NCBI GenBank assembly: GCA_035272265.1
Contig: DATEQV010000227.1
Location: forward strand, 1 to 13,578
Direction of reading: 5' to 3'
Source: Acidisphaera sp035272265
GTDB taxonomy: Bacteria; Pseudomonadota; Alphaproteobacteria; Acetobacterales; Acetobacteraceae
DNA: 13,578 nucleotides
Made by a program: the position numbers and the translations under genes. Below are positions 6,156 through 13,430 of the stretch, piece by piece (the first letter of the stretch is position 1; every line of letters starts with the position of its first letter). The notes beneath the pieces were generated by a model. That model was not told where the DNA came from. It did no database searches and saw only the letters and a list, made by a program, of their open reading frames with translations.

Positions 6156-7496
6156 ATGCTCACCGCGGTCGCCACCGCCACGCGCCGGCTCGCTCGCCTG
6201 CGCCTCCTGGTCAGCGGCGAGGCGTCCGCGACGGAGCGCATCCTCTATTTCGCGGCCTTCGTCGTCCTGGTCTGCGCCCGGCTCCCGGTCGTCACGCTGC
6301 AAGGCCGGCTGTGGGCCGAGGAGGGCTGGCTCTTTCTCTGGTTCGGCGCCTGGTGGCCGTGGTACAAGGCGCTGCTCGTCATCTGGGGCGGCTATCTCAA
6401 CATCGTCGCCAACGCCGCCGGCGTGCTGTCCTGGCACCTCGTCCCGGTCGAGCAGATCCCTCGGGTCACTTTCGCCGTGGCGCTGGTCTTCCAGAGCTGT
6501 CCGGCCATCCTGCTGCTCACCGGCCGCGACTCCTGGCTGCGTCCGCGCGCCGGACTTATCGCCGCACTCCTCGTCCTGGTCCTCGCCCCGTTCGCCGAGG
6601 AGGTCTGGCTCAACACGATCCATGCGCAGTTCGAGCTCGCCCTGTGCGCTGCGCTCATCCTCGCGCTCGAGCTGCGCGGCGGCGCGGTCGGCGCCTTCCG
6701 CCTGCTTCTGCTGGCCTTGGGGCCGCTGAGCGGGCCGGCCACCGTCCTCGTCCTGCCGCTGTTCGGACTGCGCGCGCTCGTCGAACGCAGCGCCGGGCGC
6801 ATCGTGCAGGCCTGCGTGCTCGCGGCCGCGGCCGCGATCCAGCTCGGCGTGTTCTACACGCCCCTGTCGGGCCGGAGCTTCGGCTTCGCGCCGCCGCTGC
6901 TGCTGGACACGCTGTTCTCGCACCTGGTCCTGCCGCCGCTTGTCCCCGCCGACATGGCGACCGACCTCGGCGTGTGGATGCGCGGGCACCTCGACACGCC
7001 GGCGATGCGCGTGTGGTTGCCGTTGGCCACGCTTGGCATCGCAGCCGCCGCCGCGGCACTGGTGGTGTGGATGCGGCGCACGGCGGCCTTGTGGCTGATG
7101 GCGGCGGCTGGCGTGCTGGGCGTGATCTCCCTGCTCGGCAGCCTGTTTCCCGGCCCGGACTACGTCTATCCGGGTTTCGGCGCCCGCTACACCTTCGTGC
7201 CCCAGGTGCTTCTCGGCTGGGCGTTCGTCGTGCTGGCTGTCGAGGCGCGGCCGCCCTGGGCGCTGCTGGCGGCGGTGCTCGTCGCCTGGCGCATCGCGGT
7301 TGGCGCCGTGGACTACTTTCTGCCGACCCCCGTCTTCGCGCACGGCCCCGACTGGCGGCAGGAGGTTGCCGAGTGGCGGCGCGATCCGGGGCACCGGTTC
7401 CACATCTGGCCGGCCGAGGACCCCTGGCGCCTGAGCCTCCCGCCGCCGGGCAGCCCCCCCGACCCCGACCACCTCCCCTACGGGCCGGTGTGGTGA
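6156..7496 (+). CDS. Polytopic membrane protein, GT-C glycosyltransferase-like
   Basis: This 446-aa integral membrane protein has about ten hydrophobic helices. The first is at about 29-48 (ILYFAAFVVLVCARLPVV); others lie near 108-123, 132-146, 160-175, 182-207, 218-235, 294-310, 315-330, 344-362 and 370-385. Directly after the first helix is WAEEGWLF (53-60), an acidic pair in the first presumed periplasmic loop. That is where GT-C glycosyltransferases place their catalytic Asp/Glu. The C-terminus (from ~400) is a soluble Pro-rich tail. I infer a GT-C-type enzyme using a polyprenyl-phosphate sugar, supported by the DPM1-like gene 4 nt downstream. An O-antigen-type or sugar-modifying membrane protein without catalysis is the alternative. 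An in-frame stop at 6144 limits the start to 6156; no clear Shine-Dalgarno is seen. Confidence 0.7.
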   Translation: MLTAVATATRRLARLRLLVSGEASATERILYFAAFVVLVCARLPVVTLQGRLWAEEGWLFLWFGAWWPWYKALLVIWGGYLNIVANAAGVLSWHLVPVEQIPRVTFAVALVFQSCPAILLLTGRDSWLRPRAGLIAALLVLVLAPFAEEVWLNTIHAQFELALCAALILALELRGGAVGAFRLLLLALGPLSGPATVLVLPLFGLRALVERSAGRIVQACVLAAAAAIQLGVFYTPLSGRSFGFAPPLLLDTLFSHLVLPPLVPADMATDLGVWMRGHLDTPAMRVWLPLATLGIAAAAAALVVWMRRTAALWLMAAAGVLGVISLLGSLFPGPDYVYPGFGARYTFVPQVLLGWAFVVLAVEARPPWALLAAVLVAWRIAVGAVDYFLPTPVFAHGPDWRQEVAEWRRDPGHRFHIWPAEDPWRLSLPPPGSPPDPDHLPYGPVW

Positions 7497-7500
7497 GAAG

Positions 7501-8283
7501 ATGCTGCATGGACAGAAGGTCGTGGTCGTGCTGCCGGCCTACAATGCCGAGCGCACCATCCGCCGGACCTACGAGGAGATCCCGCACGAGGTCGTCGACG
7601 ACGTCATCCTCACCGACGACGCCAGCGCCGACGCAACCGTCGCCACCGCTCGCGAACTCGGCATCCACACGCTGCTTCACGAGCGCAATCGCGGCTATGG
7701 CGCCAACCGGAAGACCTGCTACGCCGCCGCCCTTGGCCGGGGTGCCGACATCGTCGTGATGCTGCATCCCGACTACCAGTATTCGCCGCGGCTGGTGACC
7801 GCGATGGCCTCGATGATTGCCTCGGGCCATTACGACGCGGTGCTCGGCTCGCGCATTCTCGGCCGCGGCGCGCTCGCCGGCGGCATGCCGCGTTACAAAT
7901 ACGTCGCCAACCGCGCACTCACCCTCGTGCAGAACATCCTGCTCGGCCAGAAGCTGTCGGAATATCACACCGGCTTTCGCGCCTGGAGCCGCCGCGTGCT
8001 TTTGGCCCTGCCGCTGCGGCACTGCTCCGACGACTTCGTCTTCGACAACCAGATGCTGGCGCTCGCGATCGAGCGCGGCTTCGCGATCGGCGAGATCTCC
8101 TGCCCGACGCACTACTTTCCGGAGGCATCGTCGATCGGCTTCCGCCGCAGCGTCGTCTACGGGTTCGGCGTGCTGGCCACCTCGGTGCAGTTTCGGCTGC
8201 ATCGCTGGCGGCTCGCCCGCATGTCCCTGTTCGACGATGCGCCAGGCGACCGGCTCCTCCCATCGCCCGCCCAAGCTGACTGA
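7501..8283 (+). CDS. Family 2 glycosyltransferase, DPM1-like
   Basis: This 260-aa cytoplasmic GT2 enzyme has VVVLPAYNAERTI (8-20) as the nucleotide-binding start, DDAS (39-42), NRGYGANRKT (63-72), and MLHPDYQYSP (88-97), where Asp91 replaces the usual DxD metal site as in DPM1-like transferases. DAVLGSRIL, YKYVANR, SEYHTGFRAWSR and SDDFVFDNQM follow; these match a well-conserved bacterial family. It lacks the C-terminal membrane helices seen in many polyprenyl-phosphate glycosyl synthases. Known relatives transfer a sugar from a nucleotide donor, often to polyprenyl phosphate. The ATG is 4 bases after the stop of the GT-C-like gene, indicating one operon, and suggests it makes that protein's lipid-linked donor. 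The identity of the sugar cannot be told from sequence. Confidence 0.85.
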   Translation: MLHGQKVVVVLPAYNAERTIRRTYEEIPHEVVDDVILTDDASADATVATARELGIHTLLHERNRGYGANRKTCYAAALGRGADIVVMLHPDYQYSPRLVTAMASMIASGHYDAVLGSRILGRGALAGGMPRYKYVANRALTLVQNILLGQKLSEYHTGFRAWSRRVLLALPLRHCSDDFVFDNQMLALAIERGFAIGEISCPTHYFPEASSIGFRRSVVYGFGVLATSVQFRLHRWRLARMSLFDDAPGDRLLPSPAQAD

Positions 8284-8496
8284 GCCGGCCGTGGCATGGT
8301 GTCGTGCGCGGCTCGCTCACTCGTGAGCAATGGCTGGGTTCGGCCCACCTGACAGAGTGTTTCGGGGCGAGGTTCCGTATGGCCGTGCTCGTGCTCTCGC
8401 CCGGGCACTGGCGCGGCGCTTGCCTTTGCACCGCGGCGCGGACTACGGCATCCGGCGGCCACGGCCGCGTGGACCTGAGTTGGATCGGAGATCTCG

Positions 8497-9276
8497 ATGC
8501 GCCGTTTGGCAGCCCTGTCGGCCGCGTTGGCCCTGTTCGTGTCGCACGCTTTCGCGGCCGATCTCGCCGCGCATCGTGCACTGTACACGCTGAAGCTGGA
8601 AACCGCGCCCAGCTCCAACGTCCAGGCCGCCACCGGCAACATGAGCTACGAGGTGCAGGACGCCTGCGACGGCTGGGCGGTGCGCCAGCGCCTGACGCTC
8701 GATGTCACCAACGGCGAGGGCCAGAACGTCGAGATGGTCTCGGACTACGTGACCTGGGAATCGAAGAACGGGCACGACTTCCGCTTCCGCATGAAGCAGA
8801 CCACCGACGCCGCGACGACGCAGCAGACCGAGGGCGAGGCCAACACCGGACCGCAGGGCGGCGAGGCGCGCTACACGCTGCCGGCGGTGAAGACGATCAA
8901 GCTGCCGCCCGGCACGCTGCTGCCGATGGCGCATACCAACGCGATCATCGAGGCTGCGCGCGCCGGCAAGAAGTTCGTCGGCATCCCGCTGTTCGACGGC
9001 ACGTCGGACAAGGGCGCGCAGGAAACCAACATCGTCATCCTCGACTGGAAGCCGGCCGGCGTGGAGGGCAAGGCGTGGCCCGACCTGCTCAGGCTGCCGA
9101 GCACGCATGTCCACGTCGCCTTCTTCGATCGCACCAAGGACGCGGTGACGCCCGAATACGAGGTCGGCATGCGCTACTGGGAGAACGGTGTCGGCGACGA
9201 CCTGCGCATGGACTTCGGCGATTTCGTCATGGACGGCACGATGACGCAGTTCACACTGCTGCCGCACCGCTGCTGA
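8497..9276 (+). CDS. eipB: EipB-family periplasmic cell-envelope integrity protein (DUF1849)
   Basis: This 259-aa exported protein has a Sec signal peptide (MRRLAALSAALALFVSHAFA, cleavage likely after residue 20). The mature part starts HRALYTLKLE and contains SYEVQDACDGWAVRQRLTLD and YWENGVGDDLRMDFGDFVMDGTM, all hallmarks of the DUF1849/EipB beta-spiral family. Brucella EipB is a periplasmic protein needed for envelope integrity and carries one conserved disulfide. Here the only two Cys of the mature protein are Cys57 and the C-terminal Cys259, matching that pair. GGAG lies six to seven bases before the ATG. It is separated by 213 bp from the upstream glycosyltransferase, so it probably has its own promoter. 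Confidence 0.85.
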   Translation: MRRLAALSAALALFVSHAFAADLAAHRALYTLKLETAPSSNVQAATGNMSYEVQDACDGWAVRQRLTLDVTNGEGQNVEMVSDYVTWESKNGHDFRFRMKQTTDAATTQQTEGEANTGPQGGEARYTLPAVKTIKLPPGTLLPMAHTNAIIEAARAGKKFVGIPLFDGTSDKGAQETNIVILDWKPAGVEGKAWPDLLRLPSTHVHVAFFDRTKDAVTPEYEVGMRYWENGVGDDLRMDFGDFVMDGTMTQFTLLPHRC

Positions 9277-9361
9277 GCGCCCGCGCGACCGAACCCCGCG
9301 GAACCGATCCGAGCCGCGGCCGTTTTCCTCGCATCAGTTTGCGAACGAGGAGGGCAGGCGC

Positions 9362-9604
9362 ATGAGAACCGCTGCTTTGGTCGCCATCGCCTTGCTGGCG
9401 TTGCCATCCGTCGCCTCCGCCCAAGGCGTCGTATCGGCGCGCGAAGGCAATATCTGGAACGGCACCGCGCATGAGCCGTCCGCGCTCTCCGTGCACTCTG
9501 CCGAGCGCGCCGCCGGCGTCGCCGAGCCCCCCGCCCAGGCGCAGCAGCAGACGCGAACGGTCGAGCAGCTCGACTGTCAGCTCACCGGGCAAGCGGCGCA
9601 CTGA
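9362..9604 (+). CDS. Small secreted protein of unknown function
   Basis: This 80-aa protein has a clear signal peptide (residues 1-20, ending SVASA before QG) and a short mature part. The start is well supported by AGGAGG eight bases upstream. The mature region contains GNIWNGTAHEPS and, near the end, TVEQLDCQLTGQ. This pattern (an N-W-x-x-x-x-H-x-P patch, then Ala/Gln-rich sequence and a C-terminal LDxQL-like helix) recalls short exported proteins common in Rhizobiales and Acetobacteraceae, but I cannot name a function. A single Cys is present at 72. It lies 85 bp after the EipB gene on the same strand and converges on dinB with only 7 bp between stops. Confidence 0.7.
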   Translation: MRTAALVAIALLALPSVASAQGVVSAREGNIWNGTAHEPSALSVHSAERAAGVAEPPAQAQQQTRTVEQLDCQLTGQAAH

Positions 9605-9611
9605 GGCCCGG

Positions 9612-10886
9612 TCAGGACAGCCCGCGCCCGCGCCCGATCGCCGCGTCGCCGTAGCGCTCGCGCAGGCGGTCGATCGCCGCCTGCGCGGCCGCCCGCCGCG
9701 GCGCATGCGGATCAGCGAGGTCGCCACGGTCAGCCTCCGCGAGTGGTGCGAGCGGCACGGCGCCGATGCCGATCAGCCGGAACGCCGTCCCGTCCACTTC
9801 GCGGGCGAGCAGCGCCGCCGCTTGCGCGAACAGGACGTCCGGCAATGCGGTCGGCGCGTGCAGGCGGACGGCGCGGGTCCGGGTGACGAATGCCGCCGTC
9901 TTCAGCTTCAGCACGACGCCACCCGCCGCCAGATCCTTTTCGCGGAGCCGTCGCGCCAGCTTCTCCGCCATCCGCCACAGATGCCGCTCGAGAGAAGGCG
10001 TGTTGCTGATGTCGCGGTCGAACGTCGTTTCCGCGCTCACCGACTTCGCCTCCCGCGAGGGATCGACCGCGCGGGAATCCTCGCCCCGTGCGCGTCGTAC
10101 CAGCGCGATTCCGTCCTCGCCGAACAGCCGCAGCGCCGCGCGGTCGTCCAGCGCCTGCAACTGCCCGAGCCGCGTGAACCCGGACGCCGCGAGCCGCCGG
10201 GCGAAGGCGGGTCCGGTGCCCGGCAGCAAGGTCACCGGCTCCGACGCGAGCAGCGCCGCCGCTTCGGACCCGATCACCGCGAAGCCGCGCGGCTTGTCGC
10301 GATCGGCCGCGATCTTCGCGAGCAGCCGGTTCGCCGCCAGCCCGACCGACACGGTGATACCCTCGTGCGCCTCCACCTCGAGCGCGAAGCGCGCCAGCAC
10401 CGCCGCCGGTGGTGCCGCGTGCAACGCTTCGGTGCCGCTGAGGTCCATCACCGCCTCGTCGATCGACAACGGCTGCACGAGCGGTGTCAGCGCGCTCATC
10501 AGCACCCGGATGCGCCGGGCGACGGCGGTGTATTTGGCAAAGTCGGGCTTGATGACGATCGCGTCCGGACAGGCGCGGCGCGCCTTGAACATCGGCATCG
10601 CGCTACGCACCCCGTACAGCCGCGCGACGTAGCAGGCCGCCGTCACCACGCCGCGCGCGCCGCCGCCGACGATCACGGGTTTGTCCGCCAGCTCCGGCCG
10701 GTCGCGTTTCTCCACGCTCGCGTAGAACGCATCGCAATCGACATGCGCGATGGCGAGCGTCAGCAGCTCCGAATGCCGCAGCACGCGGCCGCCGCCGCAG
10801 CGGCACGGCAGGATCTGCGCGCAGTCGCGGCAGAGCGCTGGCGCGTCGCGTGCCGGCGTTTGGATCAGCCCAGCGGCCACAGCCAT
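9612..10886 (-). CDS. dinB: DNA polymerase IV (Y-family), with N-terminal Cys cluster
   Basis: This 424-aa Y-family translesion DNA polymerase has DCDAFYASVEKRD (50-62), where Asp50 binds metal and Tyr55 is at the steric-gate position. It also has the palm motif SIDEAVMDLSG (141-151; Asp143, Glu144), GLAANRLLAKIAADRDKP for the DNA-contacting region, a helix-hairpin-like LLPGTGPAFARRL, and a little-finger domain to about 400. An N-terminal extension before the palm holds Cys19, Cys22, Cys28 and Cys30 (CxxC-x5-CxC), possibly a zinc site. The frame continues upstream to 11237, but that part is shadow of the ROK gene. The ATG at 10886 gives the extension seen in related alphaproteobacterial DinB. 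No good Shine-Dalgarno is visible; the 22-bp overlap with the kinase gene suggests translational coupling. Confidence 0.88.
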   Translation of the reverse strand: MAVAAGLIQTPARDAPALCRDCAQILPCRCGGGRVLRHSELLTLAIAHVDCDAFYASVEKRDRPELADKPVIVGGGARGVVTAACYVARLYGVRSAMPMFKARRACPDAIVIKPDFAKYTAVARRIRVLMSALTPLVQPLSIDEAVMDLSGTEALHAAPPAAVLARFALEVEAHEGITVSVGLAANRLLAKIAADRDKPRGFAVIGSEAAALLASEPVTLLPGTGPAFARRLAASGFTRLGQLQALDDRAALRLFGEDGIALVRRARGEDSRAVDPSREAKSVSAETTFDRDISNTPSLERHLWRMAEKLARRLREKDLAAGGVVLKLKTAAFVTRTRAVRLHAPTALPDVLFAQAAALLAREVDGTAFRLIGIGAVPLAPLAEADRGDLADPHAPRRAAAQAAIDRLRERYGDAAIGRGRGLS

Positions 10887-11764
10887 GCCGCGCCGCGCAC
10901 GCCAGAGCTGTCGCCGTGCATGTTCTTCACGACAGGCGTGGTCACCGTGTCGCTGAACGCGAGCGGCCGGAGCAGTGCGGGCATCTCCGCGTACAGATGG
11001 TCCATGTTCGACAATCCCCCGCCCAGCACGATCACGTCCGGGTCGATCAGGTTGACCACCGGCGTCAGCCCCCGTGCGACGCGCTCCGCATGCCGCCGCA
11101 GCGCCGCCTGCGCCTTCTTCTCGCCGGCCGCCGCCCGCGCCGGGATCCGGCTCGCGTCCGTCGCGTCCGGCCCGTCGCAGTCCTGCGCCAGCCCGGTGCC
11201 GGAGATGAAGCGCTCCAGGCAGCCCCATTTGCCGCACCAGCAGGCCGGGCCGGGCGTCTCATCCAGGCGCATCCAGGGCAAGGGGGTGTGGCCCCATTCG
11301 CCGGCGATATGGTTGCGTCCCTGCACGATCTTGCCGTCCACCACCACGCCGCCGCCGCAGCCGGTGCCGAGGATCACGCCGAACACCGTGCGGCAGCCGG
11401 CACCCGCGCCGTCCGCCGCCTCGCTGAGCGCGAAGCAGTTGGCGTCGTTCTCCACGCGCACGTCGCGACCCAGCGCGGCACTGATATCGCGATCGAACGG
11501 ATGGCCGTTCAGCGCGATCTTCGACGAGTTCTTCACCAGCCCGGTGGCCGGGCTGATCACGCCCGGAATGCCGATGCCGACCGTCGCACGGCCGCCGATC
11601 TGCGCCTCCGCCGCTTTCACCAGAAACACGATCGCGGCCAGCGCGTCATGGTAGTCGTGCGGCGTGGGGGTGCGTTCGCGGTGGCGGATTTCACCGTCCG
11701 GCGACAGCGCCGCGATCTCGATCTTCGTGCCCCCGACATCGAGGCCGATCCGCCAACGGCTCAT
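10865..11764 (-). CDS. ROK-family sugar kinase (fructokinase/NagK-like)
   Basis: This 299-aa ATP-dependent sugar kinase of the ROK family phosphorylates a hexose or amino sugar. The phosphate-binding DVGGTK is at 9-14, the catalytic Asp107 is in ENDAN (105-109), and GTGCGGGVV (133-141) forms the second ATP loop. A zinc site is formed by His159 (EWGHTPL) and Cys175, Cys177 and Cys182 (CWCGKWGCLE). No helix-turn-helix domain is present, so it is a kinase and not a NagC/XylR regulator. Fructose, glucose, mannose or N-acetylglucosamine are plausible substrates; the HTPLPW and CWCGKWGCLERFISG sequence resembles Mak/NagK-like enzymes. The ATG at 11764 has AGGA about eight bases upstream. Its 3' end overlaps dinB; it is divergent from the TusA-family gene. 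Confidence 0.88.
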   Translation of the reverse strand: MSRWRIGLDVGGTKIEIAALSPDGEIRHRERTPTPHDYHDALAAIVFLVKAAEAQIGGRATVGIGIPGVISPATGLVKNSSKIALNGHPFDRDISAALGRDVRVENDANCFALSEAADGAGAGCRTVFGVILGTGCGGGVVVDGKIVQGRNHIAGEWGHTPLPWMRLDETPGPACWCGKWGCLERFISGTGLAQDCDGPDATDASRIPARAAAGEKKAQAALRRHAERVARGLTPVVNLIDPDVIVLGGGLSNMDHLYAEMPALLRPLAFSDTVTTPVVKNMHGDSSGVRGAAWLWPLG

Positions 11765-11874
11765 GTGTCCTGCCCGTGCAATGGTTGGTCCCACGTTGAC
11801 ACGGCCTCGCCCGGCTGTCGTGGCGTGACGGCGGCCCGCTTGCCGCCGCACGGTGCCGCCCCCAGACTGCACGG

Positions 11875-12147
11875 ATGGTGGAAACCGTCCTCGATCTGAA
11901 AGGCTTGGCCTGTCCTTTGCCCGTGCTGCGCGCCAACAAGGCGCTGCGCGGACTGCCGCCCGGCGAGCGCCTGCGGGTGCTGGCGACTGACCGCGCCTCG
12001 GTCGCCGACTTCCACGCCTACTGCCGCGAGACCGGTCACGCGCTGGTCGCCTGGAGCGAGGAAGCCGGCGTGTTCAGCTTCGTCATCCGCCGCCGCGCCG
12101 AGGTCCCCACGCCCGCCGAACCCAGCGCGCAGCAGGCCGCGTCATGA
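11875..12147 (+). CDS. TusA-family sulfur carrier/sulfurtransferase
   Basis: This 90-aa protein is built on the TusA fold: LDLKGLACPLPVLRANKAL (6-24) carries the CPxP motif with the sulfur-accepting Cys13, followed by GERLRVLATDRASVADF and HAYCRETGHAL, typical of the two-layer sandwich. TusA proteins relay persulfide sulfur for tRNA thiolation, molybdopterin or other sulfur chemistry; which role applies here is not shown. The last ~15 residues form an Ala/Pro tail. Its stop overlaps the start of the deacetylase-family gene (ATGA at 12144-12147), implying translational coupling. The 110-bp divergent spacer holds a perfect TTGACA (11796-11801), without a good -10, and a 7-bp hairpin (11829-11835 with 11842-11848) in the presumed leader. 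The Shine-Dalgarno is weak. Confidence 0.87.
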   Translation: MVETVLDLKGLACPLPVLRANKALRGLPPGERLRVLATDRASVADFHAYCRETGHALVAWSEEAGVFSFVIRRRAEVPTPAEPSAQQAAS

Positions 12148-13076
12148 GCGTCGCCCTCATCACCCATCCAGCCTGTCTGCAGCACGACACGGGCGAGTAT
12201 CACCCCGAGTGCCCCGACCGGCTGCGCTACGTGCTGCGGGCGCTGGAGACCCAGCAGTTCGCGCCGCTGCTGCGCGAGTCCGCGCCGCAGGCGACCGGCG
12301 AGCAGCTCGCCCGCGTCCACCCCGAGCGCCACATCGAGCAGATCCTGACGATCCGCCCCACCCCGCCGCATCTCGTGCAGATCGACCCCGACACGGTGAT
12401 GAGCGCGGGCAGCGCCGAAGCCGCGCTGCGGGCGGCGGGCGGTGCCGTGCTCGCCGTTGATTCCGTCATGGAAGGCTGGGCGCGCGCCGCCTTCGCCGCG
12501 ATCCGGCCGCCCGGCCACCACGCCGAACCCGCCCGCGCCATGGGGTTCTGCTTCTTCAACAACGCCGCGGTCGCGGCGATGCAGGCGCGCGTGCGCTGGG
12601 GCCTCTCGCGCGTCGCCGTGCTGGATTTCGACGTGCACCACGGCAACGGCACGCAGGCCTTCTTCCAGCGCGACGGCGGCCTGTTCTACGGCTCGACGCA
12701 TCAGTACCCCTGCTACCCCGGCACGGGACTGCCGAGCGAACGAGGCGTTGCAGGCAATATTGTGAATGTCGGCCTGCCGGCCGGCACTGGCAGCGCCGGC
12801 TTCCGCGCCGCCTGGGCGGACACCATCATTCCCGCCCTGCGCACCTTCGCGCCCGAGCTGGTCATCATCTCGGCCGGCTTCGATGCCCATAAGGCCGACC
12901 CGCTGGCGGAGCTCCGGCTGGAGACCGCCGATTTCAGCTGGATCACCGAGGAACTGATGGCCGTCGCCGACGAGACCGCCAAAGGCCGGGTCGCCTCGAT
13001 GCTGGAAGGCGGCTACGACCTCGACGCTCTGGCTGCCTGCGCCTCCGCCCACGTGGCGACCCTGATGCGGCACTGA
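12144..13076 (+). CDS. Histone deacetylase-family zinc hydrolase
   Basis: This 310-aa protein of the arginase/deacetylase superfamily in bacteria includes acetoin-utilisation (AcuC), acetylpolyamine amidohydrolase and class II HDAC-like proteins that remove acetyl groups from lysine or amines. Seen: RPPGHHAEPARAMGFCFFNN with the His125-His126 pair, LDFDVHHGNGTQ with zinc ligands Asp163 and His165, SAGFDAHKADPL with the third ligand Asp247, and LEGGYDL with the transition-state Tyr291. All key residues are present, so it should be active. The N-terminal HPECPDRLRYVL is typical of the class II-like bacterial group. The start is set by the ATGA overlap with the TusA-family gene. The substrate is unknown. 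xseB and dxs follow after an 86-92-bp spacer. Confidence 0.9.
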   Translation: MSVALITHPACLQHDTGEYHPECPDRLRYVLRALETQQFAPLLRESAPQATGEQLARVHPERHIEQILTIRPTPPHLVQIDPDTVMSAGSAEAALRAAGGAVLAVDSVMEGWARAAFAAIRPPGHHAEPARAMGFCFFNNAAVAAMQARVRWGLSRVAVLDFDVHHGNGTQAFFQRDGGLFYGSTHQYPCYPGTGLPSERGVAGNIVNVGLPAGTGSAGFRAAWADTIIPALRTFAPELVIISAGFDAHKADPLAELRLETADFSWITEELMAVADETAKGRVASMLEGGYDLDALAACASAHVATLMRH

Positions 13077-13119
13077 CCGGCGCACCGGCTTCCTGAACGC
13101 GGGCCGTTCGTCAAGTTAG

Positions 13120-13147
13120 CTAGACGGGCAAATATGTCTAGTATAGT
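13120..13147 (+). promoter_or_regulatory. AT-rich probable promoter with inverted repeat ahead of xseB
   Basis: A clearly AT-richer island lies in the spacer before xseB. It contains the perfect inverted repeat CTAGAC (13120-13125) and GTCTAG (13136-13141) with a 10-nt gap, directly followed by TATAGT (13142-13147), a good -10-like hexamer. The palindrome would overlap the -35/spacer region, a usual place for a repressor operator. No convincing -35 is seen. It probably drives xseB-dxs; regulator unknown. Confidence 0.4.
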
Positions 13148-13168
13148 TTACATCCAGGAGATGTGGCG

Positions 13169-13414
13169 ATGGCCGAGCCAGGCCCGCATGGCGACGTGGC
13201 GCAGATGTCGTTCGAGGACGCGCTCGCCGAATTGGAAAAGATCGTCCGCGCGCTGGAATCCGGGCAGCAGAAGCTCGAGGACGCCATCACCGCCTACGAA
13301 CGCGGCGCCGCGTTGCGCCGTCACTGCGAGGCCAAGCTCGCCGAAGCCGAGGCCCGTGTGGCCGCGATCGTGCAAAGGGCCGACGGCACGCTGGCCACGA
13401 GGCCGCTCGAGTAG
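13169..13414 (+). CDS. xseB: Exodeoxyribonuclease VII small subunit
   Basis: This 81-aa small subunit of exonuclease VII (XseA-XseB) binds XseA and helps degrade single-stranded DNA. MSFEDALAELEKIVRALESGQQKLEDAITAYERGAALRRHCEAKLAEAEARV is the standard coiled two-helix family core, and the length is typical. A GTG at 13163 is in frame, but it sits only two bases from AGGAG (13156-13160). The ATG at 13169 gives 8-nt spacing, so it is the likely start. dxs follows 16 bp later, an arrangement common in alphaproteobacteria. xseA is not in the window. Confidence 0.93.
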   Translation: MAEPGPHGDVAQMSFEDALAELEKIVRALESGQQKLEDAITAYERGAALRRHCEAKLAEAEARVAAIVQRADGTLATRPLE

Positions 13415-13430
13415 AAACGAGGGACACGCC

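Noticed and set aside
5864..6241. Minus-strand 125-aa frame whose stop overlaps the dehydratase start (TCAT), with one hydrophobic stretch
   Set aside because: No ribosome-binding site or family resemblance; Arg/Pro-rich flanks look like a shadow of GC-rich DNA, and the hydrophobic stretch is short.
6655..8274. Long minus-strand frame of about 539 codons opposite the glycosyltransferase pair
   Set aside because: Composition is Arg/Ala/Pro-rich without motifs, whereas the plus-strand frame encodes a recognisable GT2 enzyme.
8284..8496. Possible promoter (TTGCCT with 17-nt spacing) and a small hairpin (GCTCA/TGAGC) in the spacer before the EipB gene
   Set aside because: The -10 match is poor and the hairpin has no T tract; nothing firm could be called in this 213-bp spacer.
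12036..13085. Minus-strand frame opposite the deacetylase gene
   Set aside because: No motifs, and the plus-strand frame has all zinc ligands of the HDAC family.
13081..13116. Small hairpin GAACG/CGTTC after the deacetylase gene as a terminator
   Set aside because: Five-bp stem and no T tract; too weak to call.
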